NCBI RefSeq assembly: GCF_963678635.1
Contig: NC_087063.1
Coordinates: 60,520,759-60,584,758, forward strand
Direction of reading: 5' to 3'
DNA: 64,000 bases
Origin: Symsagittifera roscoffensis
Taxonomy: Eukaryota > Xenacoelomorpha > Acoela > Convolutidae
Part shown: one piece after another, positions 1-10,973 of the stretch
Numbering within the stretch: the stretch's first letter is position 1
Layout: each line of letters starts with the position of its first letter
The notes under the pieces: model-generated
Told to the model about the DNA's origin: nothing
The model's database searches: none
Seen by the model: the letters and a program-made list of their open reading frames with translations, nothing else
Position numbers and translations under genes: made by a program

Positions 1-295
1 GTTCCAACATCTCTTCTCGGTCTAGAGTCCCGGTGGAAGTGGCAAAATCTTGGTTTGCTCTACCAGAGTAGATTCACTAGCCAATCTTCTGTTTCCCCTC
101 CCTTCCGGTCCATGTCCGTCCGGTTCTCATCCATGGCCTCCTGGGTTTTGACTCCTGGTTTCAACCATTCCGCCTGAAATTTTTTCTCCTCTATCGGTCC
201 GGGTTCGTGTGATCCTTTCCACAAAAGTGTCGTTCATTCCTTTTCTCTGTTTCTCTGGTTTGAATTTCTTCGAGCTATCACTTAGTTTAGGTATC
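1..295 (-). pseudogene. Gag N-terminal fragment, element Z outer copy
   Basis: This stretch matches the gag start and adjoining sequence of element Y around 6768-7065 almost base for base. It reads on the minus strand and runs off the window. At about 295 it jumps, within the short shared string CTATT, to a sequence equivalent to position 6470 in Y. The result is a partial head-to-tail duplication of the gag 5' end together with 296-902. The coding frame is broken. The identity as gag rests on similarity to the better preserved copies B, C and E. Confidence 0.65.
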
Positions 296-902
296 CTTGA
301 CTATTGTCCTGACTACACCAAATTGAACCATGGAGCCAGTCTCTCTATCGGTGTATGCGTCATTCTCCTGAGTCGAACTATTGAGGCTGACTTGAGATCC
401 GAAATCATCTTGCTCGTCATCGTCTTCCTCTTCTTCCTGGGTTTCTGCTTCATCGCCTTTACCCGTTCCCATGATAAATGGAAAGAAGTTTCCTAAAGTG
501 TTTTTCACCCTTTCTGAAAACTAGGAAGACGTTGCCGGTTTCCCCGCCAGGCCACGTATCATGGTGTTGTCTGTCGATGATCTTGTGGTCGCCACAAATT
601 CAGTAGAGATGTCGGACAAATCAGACATCTCTGCTCGGTCTAGAGTCCCAGTGGAAGTGGCAAAATCTTGGCTTTGTTCTACCGGAGTAGATTCACTCGC
701 CAATCTTCTGTTTCCTCTCCCTTCCGGTCCATGTCCGTCCCGTTTCTCATCCATGACCGCCTGAAAGTTTATTCCCTCTGTCCGTCCAAATTCGTGTGAT
801 CCTTTCCACAAAAGGGTCGTTCCTTGCTTTTCTCTGTTTCTCTGGTATGAATTTCCTGGTGCTATCACTTAGTTTAGGTATCCTTGACTTGTCTAGACTC
901 AT
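296..902 (-). pseudogene. Gag N-terminal region, element Z
   Basis: This is the minus-strand start of the gag reading frame. The start codon is taken at 902-900 because the same ATG, followed by a Ser-Leu-Asp/Glu stretch, opens gag in Y, B, C and E. Two overlapping open pieces lie at 521-868 and 287-508. The second has an acidic run (Glu/Asp-rich, near 'EEEEDDDEQDD') and a Gln-Asn/Ser-Thr-rich stretch that all copies share. The N-terminal part has no recognisable domain. It lies upstream of the coiled-coil, capsid and zinc-knuckle segments seen in other copies, none of which remain here. Frameshifts and stops make it non-functional. Confidence 0.65.
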
Positions 903-1671
903 TTTCATTTTATCACTTCTTACTGCCTATACACTCAATTCGATTGCTAGTGTACTTATTGTTTGACTACTGATAATAATAACACAACACAAAAAATTCC
1001 AGAAGTTTCACATGAAAATGACCACGAATCCTTGTATGTTATCACAGTACAGCGTATAGACAATTTATTCACACTATTCGATTTTTAATAGTAAGATATG
1101 AAGCTAACACAGTCAGAGGATACCAATATAATTAAAAGATAGTGTTCTCACTACCCAATCAAGCACAAACATTATTGATTTGAAAACAAAAATGAAGAAA
1201 AATAAGAATACTTTCAATGAAAAACGTATGTGTTTTGTGTTTTAGTCAGTCGCAATGTGATATCCGAACTTGTTTCTAAAGAACGAGTTTTCCCTGTTCG
1301 GTGCTGCACCAGTTAGACAAAACTTGAAGGCAGTAATTTTCTCAAGTGGCCGTCTATTGCACCCACTGAGTCCTGTGTTACCTATCTGCCCGGATTACCC
1401 GAGCTAGACCTACTAAAATCCTCAGGGCAATCACTTTTCAAAAAAAACGATTCGGATTTCAACCCACACAAATCAGTGACAAACTCTCGTTCATTTTAGA
1501 CTTAGTGTCGCAAACATCCGGGTTTAGACCTGTTTTGTTTTTGTCCGGTCTTGTTACCAGTGCAGTTATCAGTGCAGTCACTGATTTCTAGCCTGACAAT
1601 TAATAATTTAAAAGCCTTTACTATTTACTTTTCTTTTGTCTACTTAAATTTTGACAAAAATGCACACTTCC
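903..1671 (-). other. Leader (5' UTR) proximal segment, element Z
   Basis: This is untranslated sequence between the gag start codon and the minisatellite, AT-rich and without a convincing gene. It recurs at 7080-7805, 46005-46708, 54081-54845 and 62514-63197. It contains the perfect palindrome ATCAGTG-CAGT-CACTGAT at 1568-1585. Because gag is transcribed leftwards, this is the 3' half of the leader. Confidence 0.7.
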
Positions 1672-1945
1672 GGATTGGCAAAAACAGGACCCCTCCGGAT
1701 TGGCAAAGTTGGGACCCCTTCGGATTGTCAAAATTGGGACCCCTCCGTAATGGCAAAAACAGGACCCCACCAGATTGGCAAATTTAGGACCCCTGCGGAT
1801 TGGCAAAATTAGGCCCCTCCGGATTGGCAAAAACAAAACTCCTCCGGATTGGCAAAATTGGGACCATCGGATTGGCAAAATTGGGACACCTCCGGATTGG
1901 CAAAAACAGGACTCTTCCGGATTGGAACCCCTCCGGGTTTGTAGG
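1672..1945. repeat. 25-bp minisatellite array, element Z (about 11 units)
   Basis: This is a tandem array whose consensus unit is close to GGATTGGCAAAA followed by TTGGGACCCCTCC (25 bp). The units are imperfect; some carry 'AAACAGGAC' variants. The unit lacks stop codons in several frames on both strands, so long open frames with a repeating 'PILPIR.GP.FANP' pattern arise; I treat them as artefacts. The array sits inside the element's leader. Four further arrays occupy the equivalent place in Y, B, C and D. Confidence 0.9.
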
Positions 1946-3694
1946 AATAACTTGTCCATGACTTTTAAAAATTTTACCCAATACCCCTCCGGATATGTTC
2001 TCCGATGCTATTATGCTGTAGGAACTAACTAGGAATGGTGTATTTTCCATCCCTAGACCCTTCCGGATCGAAGCTAAGCCTCTCATTTTGCTATTCTACT
2101 CAACTGTGAAGGGTCTTGTAACCAGCCTAGTTTCGACTCGAATTTGGTTTTCTGGGTTCCTTAGCCCTCCTTTTTTGTCTAAAACAGCGTACAGTTGCAT
2201 TATTCAACCGTTAATGCCCTTTGGTAGGGGTATAATGGCTTTCCAATAAAAAACTTACAAAACGTGAAGGGTCTACCTTCACAAATTGGTAATATTGCTA
2301 AAAACAACCTTAAAAAAGTTTTACGCCAAAGTTTTCAGATAATTGAAGGGTCCATAAGTAAGCTCACCTAATCCCTGATCTAATGGTAGCAAGATCAACT
2401 GGATCTATCCAATTGTTCCAAAAATATTAATCTAAAAGTCTTTTTTCTAAATCCAAAAAACTTCTCTCTGATAGGTTCCGCCTAACTTTTTTTCGCAATT
2501 CAGATCTTTTCGACCCAAAGTTATTGATCCGAGGTCAAAAGGCCTATGTTCTTCTATTTCAATGCAAAATACCCGATCTAAAACGTTCCAGCTGAAAACA
2601 TTTGCCAAAAACAATGCTATTTGGACCCTTCTTATTTTGTAGCGTTTGGTTTTTTGAAAAATCAAGAAGTATTGGTTTTTGGTGACCCAATTAGTTCCAA
2701 CCACTTCTGAACGAAACTCAACCGGTTCTAACTATTAAACTAGTACAGTTACGATGGTACTCACTAATTTTGCGCTTCTTTCTGTTTCAATTAAAAAATC
2801 GATATCTCAAAAATATCGATATCTCAAAAATTGCGAGTTGTGGGGGGGGATCAAAATATTGCTATTTCGACCCTAAAAACCGGTCTACTTACTGCGTTTT
2901 TCACTAAAAAACGGCATTGGGGTATTAAAATAGGCTGTATAAATAGTAATACTAGTATTGATATAGCCCTCCGGGGTTGTTAATTAGCCGAATTAAGGTG
3001 CTTAACTCGAAAATTCGCAATTCGGTGAAGGGTCACTACAGTGCAGTCACTGTCGAGCGTCCCACAGATTAATATCCTACCTTTGGTACCAAAAGGGATA
3101 CAAAACTTGTTAACGCTACCCAGGAACCGATTGTTGTTGTCCTTGAGCCCCTTCTTATCGCTCCTTGTACTGGTTGCCGGATCAGTCTTCTTCTCTAATC
3201 CCGAGACCCTTCCGGATTGAGCGCAAGTTAGCATTAACATGCTTAAATACTCAAATAACCCTAGAGTACAAGCACCACAAACGGGCCACAAATTTGGTCG
3301 TAACAATCTTGACTGTTATAAATGCCTGTAACAACAATATATCTAAAAATAATAAACGGGAGGGTTGGATCACATCCCGTCTGGGGTGATAATTTCTACT
3401 GATTTTATCATTTTTTTTTTACTGTTTTTGGTTTTTTCGGTTTTTCATTTTTTCTGTTTTTCCTTAGCTACTATACTACTTTTTGTTTGGTTTCCTGTAT
3501 GTTTTTAAGTATTTTGGTCACAAAACTCTCAGGGAAATTTTGGTCTTAACTAGGTCAAAAAGCTATTCACGGGAATCCGTAAGGCTTCCGCGTTCCGATC
3601 TACCCTTCCGTCCCGGTGGTTAGGGCCTTGTTTTGAGCATCCGCTCGGCGCGGAGTGCAGGTTAATGGTTCCACCTAGGAGCGCCATAAAAAAT
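1946..3694 (-). other. Leader (5' UTR) distal segment, element Z
   Basis: This is 1.75 kb of untranslated, AT-rich leader. It is homologous to 55331-57238 and 58876-60828. Features include isolated copies of the minisatellite seed (ACCCTTCCGGAT near 2058 and 3207), a local inverted repeat GTGAAGG-GTCTA-CCTTCAC near 2265-2285, a palindrome ACAGTG-CAGT-CACTGT at 3038-3053, and a GC-rich hairpin around 3632-3660. No credible protein gene is seen. Confidence 0.65.
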
Positions 3695-4622
3695 CATTCG
3701 CCCGGAAGTACATATCGACGGAAAATAAAGCTAGGTTCTAAAGCGACTGGCTAGCGTCTAAACACAGCTCTACATGCTTGTCACCGTCTCTGCAAAGGCC
3801 AGTTCTTTTGGTGGTCTTTCTAACATTGGGTCGACAAAAAACTTTACTGTTTCCGGTTTCGATCAGAACGCTCTGATTAACTTAATTATATGAAAAAATA
3901 GTGAGCTCATGGCTGGGTCTCAGTATGCCCAGACCCCGAGGTCACTCCTAAAAACAGGGCCTCTTCATATATATTATATTACTATTGTTTTTGTTCAGTA
4001 GATAAAAATCATCATCTCCATCGATGATCGATCAATCCTTTCCCTCAACTCCTAGCTTCTCATAATCTGAAAGCAAATTTGGATGTTATTAATTCAATTC
4101 AGGACATCTCCAGGAAGCTAAAAGTTTGTTAAAATAATGTTTAAGTCCTCTCCCGAGACCCTTCCGGATTCTGGAAACCGGAGAAATACCGTCCTTATTT
4201 TTTTCCGGAAGGCTGGACCCGTCGCCCAACACCCTTCCTGGTTCTCGTGAAATGCCATGTAACGATTGAAACTGCACAATCGTTACAACTCGGAATGGTC
4301 TTCCAACAATAATTTCAAATGCTATTCCAATTTGTGTTGTTCACCTCGTCTATTTCAACGAATATCGTTTTTCTCTCTGAGAAACTTGTCGTTGTTGTGT
4401 TTCGCCGTTTCAGTTGGTGCAAAATTTCAAGGTCGTGACGTGTTTTTATTTCGAAACGAATTTTTAAAAATTAGCATGTTAGTCAAAACTAACCCCTCCA
4501 GATTCGTCTAATCGTTCAATTTGCGTCACTAATCCACAAAAACCATCAATTCTCTCGGTCAGATATTCCGATAAAAATTCGAATACGAAATTGCATTTTT
4601 TCAATTCTGTTCGAATGTCACA
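3695..4622 (-). mobile_element. LTR of the giant Ty3-like family (left edge damaged)
   Basis: The sequence is homologous over its full length to the intact LTR at 28995-29850. The right end is CGAATGTCACA at 4612-4622; the left end should be TGTAACATTCG, but about 13 bp including the TGTAA is deleted, leaving CATTCG at 3695. The ends form an inverted repeat (TGTAACATTCG / CGAATGTCACA), as expected for TG...CA LTRs. Position relative to gag gives the minus-strand orientation: LTR, leader, gag. It could serve as 5' LTR for Z and, in tandem, as the 3' LTR of Y. Confidence 0.7.
4258..4287. promoter_or_regulatory. Perfect 11-bp stem-loop inside the LTR
   Basis: TGTAACGATTG and CAATCGTTACA flank an 8-nt loop, giving a perfect inverted repeat. 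Related but imperfect versions occur in the other LTR copies near 26470-26496, 29555-29581 and 63940-63972. Its role (terminator, packaging or RNA-processing signal) is unknown. Confidence 0.6.
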
Positions 4623-5159
4623 ATGGCCATTTTTCGTATTACTCAGAGATAGACTGTCAGCAATCGAGTTTTCGAAAATTAAAATTTCCTGAATATTCCG
4701 ACCCTCCTTTTTATTAATAAGTGCTCGTTAAGACCCCTAATGTCACATTCGTACTGCGACGGCAGGGTCCGCTGTGCCAATCCGGGGGAATGGCACTGAA
4801 CACCGCAAAGGGGGCTCCCCAATAGGGCAACAGATGTTAGAGTGTAATAAGGAGGTAGGCGTTACTGCTGAGCTGAAGCCAGAGATTTTAGACCAAACAG
4901 CCAACACTCATAAGCTACTCAAACTAGTGGCTTTGCATATTTGGAGGGAGAGGCCAAGGATCAACACACGCGATGAATTCAAGAGCCGGGAATTAACACC
5001 AAAATTATAGTATATATACATGGCTAAAATTTAAAAAACTGACATGTCAGAATCAAAATTATTCCCAAATCGAAATTTTGTAATCATGGAAGAACAAAAA
5101 GAAAAAAATATATCAGAAATTTACAGGAAAATGTTATTATTGATTACGTAATTTATTAA
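4623..5159. other. Unassigned spacer between LTR and Y gag
   Basis: This is 0.54 kb between the LTR end and the point where Y gag breaks off. It contains one open frame of 78 codons on the plus strand (4774-5010) with no recognised motif and no counterpart elsewhere in the window. It may be the remnant of Y's lost 3' part or of unrelated inserted DNA. Confidence 0.4.
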
Positions 5160-7079
5160 CCCCTGAGCCAAAACGATTTGACAAGATTCAAAAATTTTCT
5201 CAGCAGTGTCCCGCTGGTATGGCTTTTTGGCCATCACACAGTTTAGGACTGTCCCTTCCAGGTTACTGGTGAGAGCACTGCGTTCTTGTCTTTTTGAAAC
5301 TGTCCTCCTCTTCAAAGTGCAGTTTCATTACCTCTCTCCAGGTATCAATGCAGCCATCAGATTCATCTTTATAGCATCTTGATTTCTTAAAAACCCTTCC
5401 GGACTGTTCACTGCGTTCATTGGTTCTAGATAACCTCGTTACGAATGTTTCCACGGATCTGTTCAGAAGTTCAAAGACTGTGGCCATTGATGTAGCGTCC
5501 CTTGAAAGCCCCGCTTGAGCATCATTGCCCCCTGATAGGGGCTCTGGATTTTCCCTCCTGTCCAAATCGCTGGAAGGACTTTTTCCTTGATTCGCATGAC
5601 TCCAGTTCCTGGAATCACATCCCCAGTCACATGTGTATCTTACGTCGGTCGTTCGTTTGAGGTCGGTCTGTTGTCAGTTGAACTTCCTCTGGTGTTTCAG
5701 CCCTGTGGCCTAATGTCCTCTTTGGCATAGCTCGATGAACTGCCCCTTCCTCTAGTTGGTCCATATGTCCCTCTCTTATTCGGTTATTCATTGAAGTTCA
5801 CTCTCGGCTCCCTGCTGGATTCTCTTGAGTTCGGTTCTACATTTTTTGATCCACTCCTGCTGCATAGTAGCCCAACCAACCTATCCATGATAGCCTGAGT
5901 TCGCTTCTCCATCATCGCGTCTATCTTCGTGTCAAGAGTCTGCTCTTGTTGCTTTCTCAAATTCTCCATGTCATCTCTCAATCGTAACTCTCTCTGCTCA
6001 GCTTCCCTCGTCATTCGCGACAATTTTTTAGCCAAGTGATCATAAGTTTTCTCCTTCAAGCGTATTTGCTTCTGCTAACTTCTTGTCTGTTGCGGTTGAT
6101 CTCTTCCCGCAAGTTTTTGTCTCTCGACGTGGACTGCCCTTTTAGTTCACTCATTCTTAAGGACATCTGTTCATTCTGTTCTCCTTTGCTGCCCACTATG
6201 TTGATCAAGGCTTCTTCGATTGATGCTCCGTTGTCCAATAATGGCGTCACAAGTGGCGGCGTCAACCTGTCGGTTCCAGGTAGCTTGGTGCTGGTCGAGG
6301 CTCGGGTTTTGATTCTCTGCATCGATGTCTCTTCGTGATCCACTTCTGGATCCGCAGGTGGGTTGCAAAGCCCTGTGTTTCTTTTCTTCCCAGTTCGCAT
6401 CTCCGAATTCGTCACGGTCACAAAGTCTCCCGACTGGCCTGATCCGTTTGTGGTCTTGCTTACTTGTTTATTGTCCTGACTACACCAAATTGGTCCATGG
6501 AGCCAGTCTCTGTATCGATGTATGCGTCATTCTCCGGAGTCGAACTATTGAGGCTGACTTGAGATCCGTCATTGTCCTCCTCTTCTTCCTGGGTTTCTGC
6601 TTCATCGCCTGTACCCGTTCCCATGATAAGAAAGTTTACCAAAGTGTTCTTCATTCTTTCTGAAAACGAGGAAGACGTTGCCGGTTTCTCCGTCAGGCCA
6701 TGCATCATGGTATTGTCTGTCGGTGATCATATGATCGGCACTTTTTCAGTAGAGATGTCGGACAGTTCCAACATCTCTTCTCGGTCTAGAGTCCCGGTGG
6801 AAGTGGCAAAATCTTGGTTTGCTCTGCCAGAGTAGATTCACTAGCCAATCTTCTGTTTCCCCTCCCTTCCGGTCCATGTCCGCCCGGTTCTCATCCATGG
6901 CCTCCTGGGTTTTGACTCCTAGTTTCAACCATTCCGCCTGAAATTTTTTCTCCTCTGTCGGTCCGGGTTCGTGTGATCCTTTTCACAAAAGTGTCGTTCA
7001 TTCCTTTTCTCTGTTTCTTTGGTTTGAATTTCTTCGAGCTATCACTTAGTTTAGGTATCCTTGACTATTCTAGACTCAT
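5160..7079 (-). pseudogene. Gag pseudogene, element Y (3'-truncated)
   Basis: The minus-strand gag starts at ATG 7079-7077 and is broken into several frames. In order, it has the acidic N-terminal region (6460-6708), a Ser/Thr-Pro linker (6056-6421), a predicted coiled coil rich in Arg/Glu/Gln (5784-6059), and the start of the capsid-like Retrotrans_gag region (5263-5565, with 'LSRTNERSEQSGRVFKK' and a Trp-containing helix). The capsid region ends abruptly near 5160, just after the stretch equivalent to 'AEKIFE'. The zinc knuckles and the whole pol are missing. The fifth codon is a stop, so the copy is dead. Confidence 0.8.
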
Positions 7080-7805
7080 TTTCAACTTATCACTTCTTAC
7101 TGCCTATGCACTCAATTCGAATGCTAGTGTACTTATTGTTTGACTACTGATAATAATAACACAACACAATAAATTCCGGAAGTTTCACTTAAATAGTGAC
7201 CACGAATCCTTGTATGTTATCACAATTATTAATTGTAAGGATTGAAGCTAGCACAGTCTGATGATATCAATATATTTAAAAGATAATGTTCTCACTACCC
7301 AATCAAGCACAATTATTATTGAATTAAAGCCAAAAAGAAAGAAAAACATGAATATTTTTGATGAAAAACGTATGTGTTTTGTGTTTTAGTCAGTCGCAAT
7401 GTGATAGTCGAACTTGTTTCTAAAGAAAGATCTTTCCCTGTTCGGTCCTGCACCAATTAGACAAAACTTGAAGGCAGTAATTTTCTCAAGTGGGCGTCTA
7501 TTGCATTCACTAAGTCCTGTGTTACCTATCTGCCTTCGGATTGCCATAGCTAGACCTACTAAAATCCTAAGGGCTATCACTTTTACAAAAAAAAAGATTT
7601 TTGATTTCAACCCACACAAATCAGTGACAAACTCTTGTTCAATTTAGACTTAGTGTCGCAAACATCCGGATCAGACTTGTTTTGTTTTTGTCTGGTCTTT
7701 TTGAAAGGCAAGTTACCAGTGCAGTCACTGGTTTCTAGCCTGACATTTAATAATTTTAAATACTTTGCTATTTTCTTTTCTTTTGTCTACTTAAGTATTG
7801 ACAAA
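7080..7805 (-). other. Leader (5' UTR) proximal segment, element Y
   Basis: This is homologous to 903-1671 and contains no gene. It includes the palindrome ACCAGTG-CAGT-CACTGGT at 7715-7732, which differs from the Z copy by a compensated base pair. Confidence 0.65.
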
Positions 7806-8110
7806 AAAGGACCCTTCCGGATTGGCTAAATTAGGACCCTTTCGAATTGGCAAAAACATGACCTCTCCGGATTAGCAAAATTGGGACCCCTCCGCATTGG
7901 CAAAAACAGGACTATTCGGATTGGCGAAATTAGGACCCCTGCGGATTGGCAAAATTAGGACCCCTCCGGATTGGCAAAAATAGTACCCCTCCAGGTTGGC
8001 AAAAACAGGACTCCTCCGGATTGGCAAAATTGGGACCCTCAGTTTGGCAAAATTGGGACCCGTCCGGATTGGGAAAAAACAGGACCCTTCCGGATTTTGA
8101 CCCCTTCGGG
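7806..8110. repeat. 25-bp minisatellite array, element Y (about 12 units)
   Basis: This has the same unit as 1672-1945. It is followed by about 25 bp of leader, then at about 8137 the sequence switches to element A. By chance the array is in frame with A's gag, giving a 309-codon open frame (7946-8875) that is half minisatellite, half Gag. Confidence 0.85.
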
Positions 8111-8136
8111 TTTGTAAAAATAACTTGTCCTGTTAT

Positions 8137-8875
8137 AAAAGTATACACTATCGAAGGATGCACCAACCCCAGTAGAGATGAGACAAAAGTCAAGAGAGTA
8201 CATATTAATGAACCAAAAAAGTACTCATACTCAGAAGGCAGGAACTTGCAAGGGGGGAGCCAGGCACAAAGGTCGTCAAGGTACAAGCTCAGAGACGACA
8301 TGGATAAACGTAGGTTTTGCGCAAATTGTGGATCAGCAGATCATCATGTGGCGCATTGCACGACATACAAGCAGGGCATGAAGAACTTAGGATACGCACC
8401 GGAGGAAGAGGACATGAATCACACGGAAGAACGTGAGTTTTACAGTGAAGGCCATTTCAGAATGGACTTTCCTTTGTTTTGGGAGGCAGTGAAGAATCAG
8501 AATCACCCGAAACACAAACTAGCATTAGCCGCAGTGCAAAATACTAGGAACAGACAAGCTGCAAACGATTTGAGCAATAAAGAAGCAGCGAGTGGTGAAT
8601 TTTCAACAAAGACACCAAAGGTCGTGACACGAAACAAAGATGCCACGGGGGCCGAGAAAAGAAACTCTCTAGAGATAAACTACGAGAGGGCAGCTGCAGA
8701 GGCGATCAACAAAGTTAAGCAAGACATGGCGACAAACGAAATCGAACAATGTCTTAAGCAGGAGATAGAAAAACAGAGACTGAATGAGACGCTCTGTATG
8801 AGAAAATCAGAACCAGAGACCGGAGAGAACTCGACGGGCAAGGGCAACTGCAACACCTTGAAAATGGTAACTTAA
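8137..8875 (+). pseudogene. Gag C-terminal part with CCHC zinc knuckle, element A
   Basis: The C-terminal third of Gag, the nucleocapsid region, should bind the element's RNA in the virus-like particle. A perfect CCHC knuckle (C-x2-C-x4-H-x4-C, 'CANCGSADHHVAHC') is encoded at 8318-8359. A second knuckle follows in B and C; here its first half is deleted and the last Cys is Phe ('GHFRMDFP'). A Lys/Glu-rich helical tail follows. The ORF ends with TAA at 8873-8875. The N-terminus, coiled coil and capsid are absent. The methionine 5' of this region lies in minisatellite sequence, so there is no genuine start. Confidence 0.85.
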
Positions 8876-10201
8876 AAACCATTTGGCATCACGAAAATTG
8901 GGCCGAGAATCATGTCAACAATCGTAATGGGCGGCCACGAAGTAACAAGAAACCTGAGTGAACTGAGTGATCAGACAGTGATGCACATAGATGTATACGC
9001 GGACTACTTGAGTGCAATAAAACCGCAAACTCCTTCTTGAGCTTTAAGGGCATTACTCATGAGAGGCGGTAGCAAATCAGTTCGCATAAAAAAAAGATAC
9101 ACGGAAGCCTATGGGCCACATGAGGTCATGTTGAATATAGATGGTATAAACATCTACACAAAAACTATGTTAACATGTGACGAGGATCTTTGCGGGCATG
9201 TCTCCATTGGGCAAATCCATTGGGCACTGTGCTATGGAGGAGGATGCCATGCGTCTGAGGACAGAGGCAGACGTTTCTGCACACGTATTGGACATAAATG
9301 GTAAGAAGACATAACTGCGTGGGTTGCTGGACACGGGAGCCGTCTTGTGTGTAATACCAATTGAAACTTGGAGAAGAATGGGTTCGACAAAGATGGCCTG
9401 ATTAACTCAAGAATACGACTGTCAGCAGCAAACAAGGGGGCGCTTCGGGTTATAGGTAGGACACCAATAATAACCATAAACCTGGGAGAACGCAATCTGT
9501 GGATGAGGTTTCTGGTGGTGGAGAATCTAGATGAGTCTTGCCATTTCATTATAGGCAGAGATTTTTTCAGTAAATTCGACGTAACAAATGATCTCAACAA
9601 GGCGATGTTCAGGATTCGAAACCCGGAAAGGAGGTACGTAATCAAACCGGTAAACCTGATAATGGCGAATGAAAATAAGTCTCCAGTTTTCTTGAGCAAG
9701 AGAGTAAGGCTGAAAGCAAATGAGGCGGCAGTAGTGAGATTACGGATGAAAAACTATAATGAACTGAGCGACAACAAACAAGTATGTATAGTACCGAATC
9801 CAAATAATCAAAGTTCTGCTATTTTAGGAAGATCCTTCTCGATAACCAAGAGTGGCCTCTGTGTCAGTGTCTTGTTGAATACTCTTGATATACCAATCAC
9901 AGTCCATAGGGGGAGGAAGCTTGGTTACGCACTGCCAGTGAAAACTAGATACGAAATGACTGAAAATATGAAAAAAAAAGTCCTTGATTGCCCAAATCAC
10001 AGGGATAAAGTTTGTATCTTGAGACGATTGAAGAAAATAAAATGTTCATCATGTCTTGTGAAGTCACTTAAGTCAGAGACAGACGATGGACTGTCGAGCT
10101 GTTTGAATTTTCCAGAAAGACCCACGCTAGAGGAATTGGAAATAGATAAACCAGTTTTACCAGAAATTGAACAGTTAAGAGGGAAGGTAACAGACGAATA
10201 G
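8876..10201 (+). pseudogene. Gag-protease linker and aspartic protease, element A
   Basis: The pepsin-like retroviral protease would process the Gag-Pol polyprotein. The active-site motif Leu-Leu-Asp-Thr-Gly-Ala is encoded at 9324-9341 and, unlike in B and C, is intact. About 65 residues on comes 'LRVIGRTPIITI' and then the 'FIIGRDFF' (I-I/L-G-x-D) motif typical of retropepsin C-terminal halves. The upstream linker (8893-9300) contains stops. A frameshift near 9380 separates the active site from the rest, which stays open from 9368 to 10201. The sequence continues as the spacer before RT ('LEELEIDKPVLPEIEQL'). Confidence 0.85.
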
Positions 10202-10973
10202 CTCGAAGCCATCAAGAACGTTCTAGATAGCAATCAGGATGTTTTTTCGAGACATAAGGCAGACATTGGATGCTGCAACTTTGTAGAACATGAAATAGAG
10301 CTAGTAGGATTGGCGGTACCGTATAGGGAGGGGGCGAGGCGTATGACCTCAAACAAACAGGATGCTTGTAGAAAAGAGATAGAAACCTACTAGAGTATGA
10401 CATGAGAGAACCATCCAAATCACAGTGGGCGTGTGGAGTAGTGATGGCTAAAAAGAAAGGAGACCATTTTAGGTTTTGTTGTGACTTTCGATATCTGAAC
10501 TCCGTCACGGTGAAGGATGCCTATCCCATACCTAGGATTGATAAAAGTATCTCAAAATTAGGTGACGCAAAATTTTTCCAACTGTTGATCTAGGGTCGGC
10601 CTTTTGGCAGATACCACTGAGGAAGCAAGACAGGGACAAGACGGGTTTTGCATGCGAACTGGGCTTGTTCCAATGGAAGAGAATGTCTTTTGGCCTCTGC
10701 AATGCAACAGCCACCTTCCAAAGACTGATGGAACAAGCGCTGACGAGCGTTACAAAGAAATATGGCAATTTAGTAATGTGCTACGTAGATGACGTGGTGA
10801 TTGCAAAAACTAAACTGGAGGACCACATTGAACGACTGGAGGAGGTGTTTGTTTGTATGAAGAGAGCAGGACTGAAATGTAAGCCATCGAAATGTGAGAT
10901 TCTCAAGGACTCGAAAAAATACAGGGGAGAATGGTGGACAAACATGGTTTTAGACCAGACCCAGATGCGGTAG
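10202..10973 (+). pseudogene. Reverse transcriptase, element A
   Basis: This Ty3-type RT copies the element RNA into cDNA. Recognisable blocks in order are 'SQWACGVVMAKKKG', 'FRFCCDFRYLNSVTVKDAYPIPRI', the motif A region 'DLGSAFWQIPL' with its catalytic Asp, 'FGLCNATATFQRLMEQ', and motif C 'YVDD' at 10782-10793 followed by 'ERLEEVFVCMKRAGLKCKPSKC'. Stops at about 10202 and 10394 and a frameshift near 10585 break it. Just after the 'KKY' block (10920) a deletion removes the thumb and connection, so the frame runs almost directly into RNase H. Confidence 0.92.

Noticed and set aside
1672-1945. CRISPR array
   Set aside because: Units are contiguous 25-bp repeats without unique spacers, in a eukaryotic retroelement leader.
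4774-5010. 78-codon plus-strand frame as a host gene
   Set aside because: It is short, has no motif or homologue in the window, and is flanked by retroelement debris; kept only as unassigned sequence.
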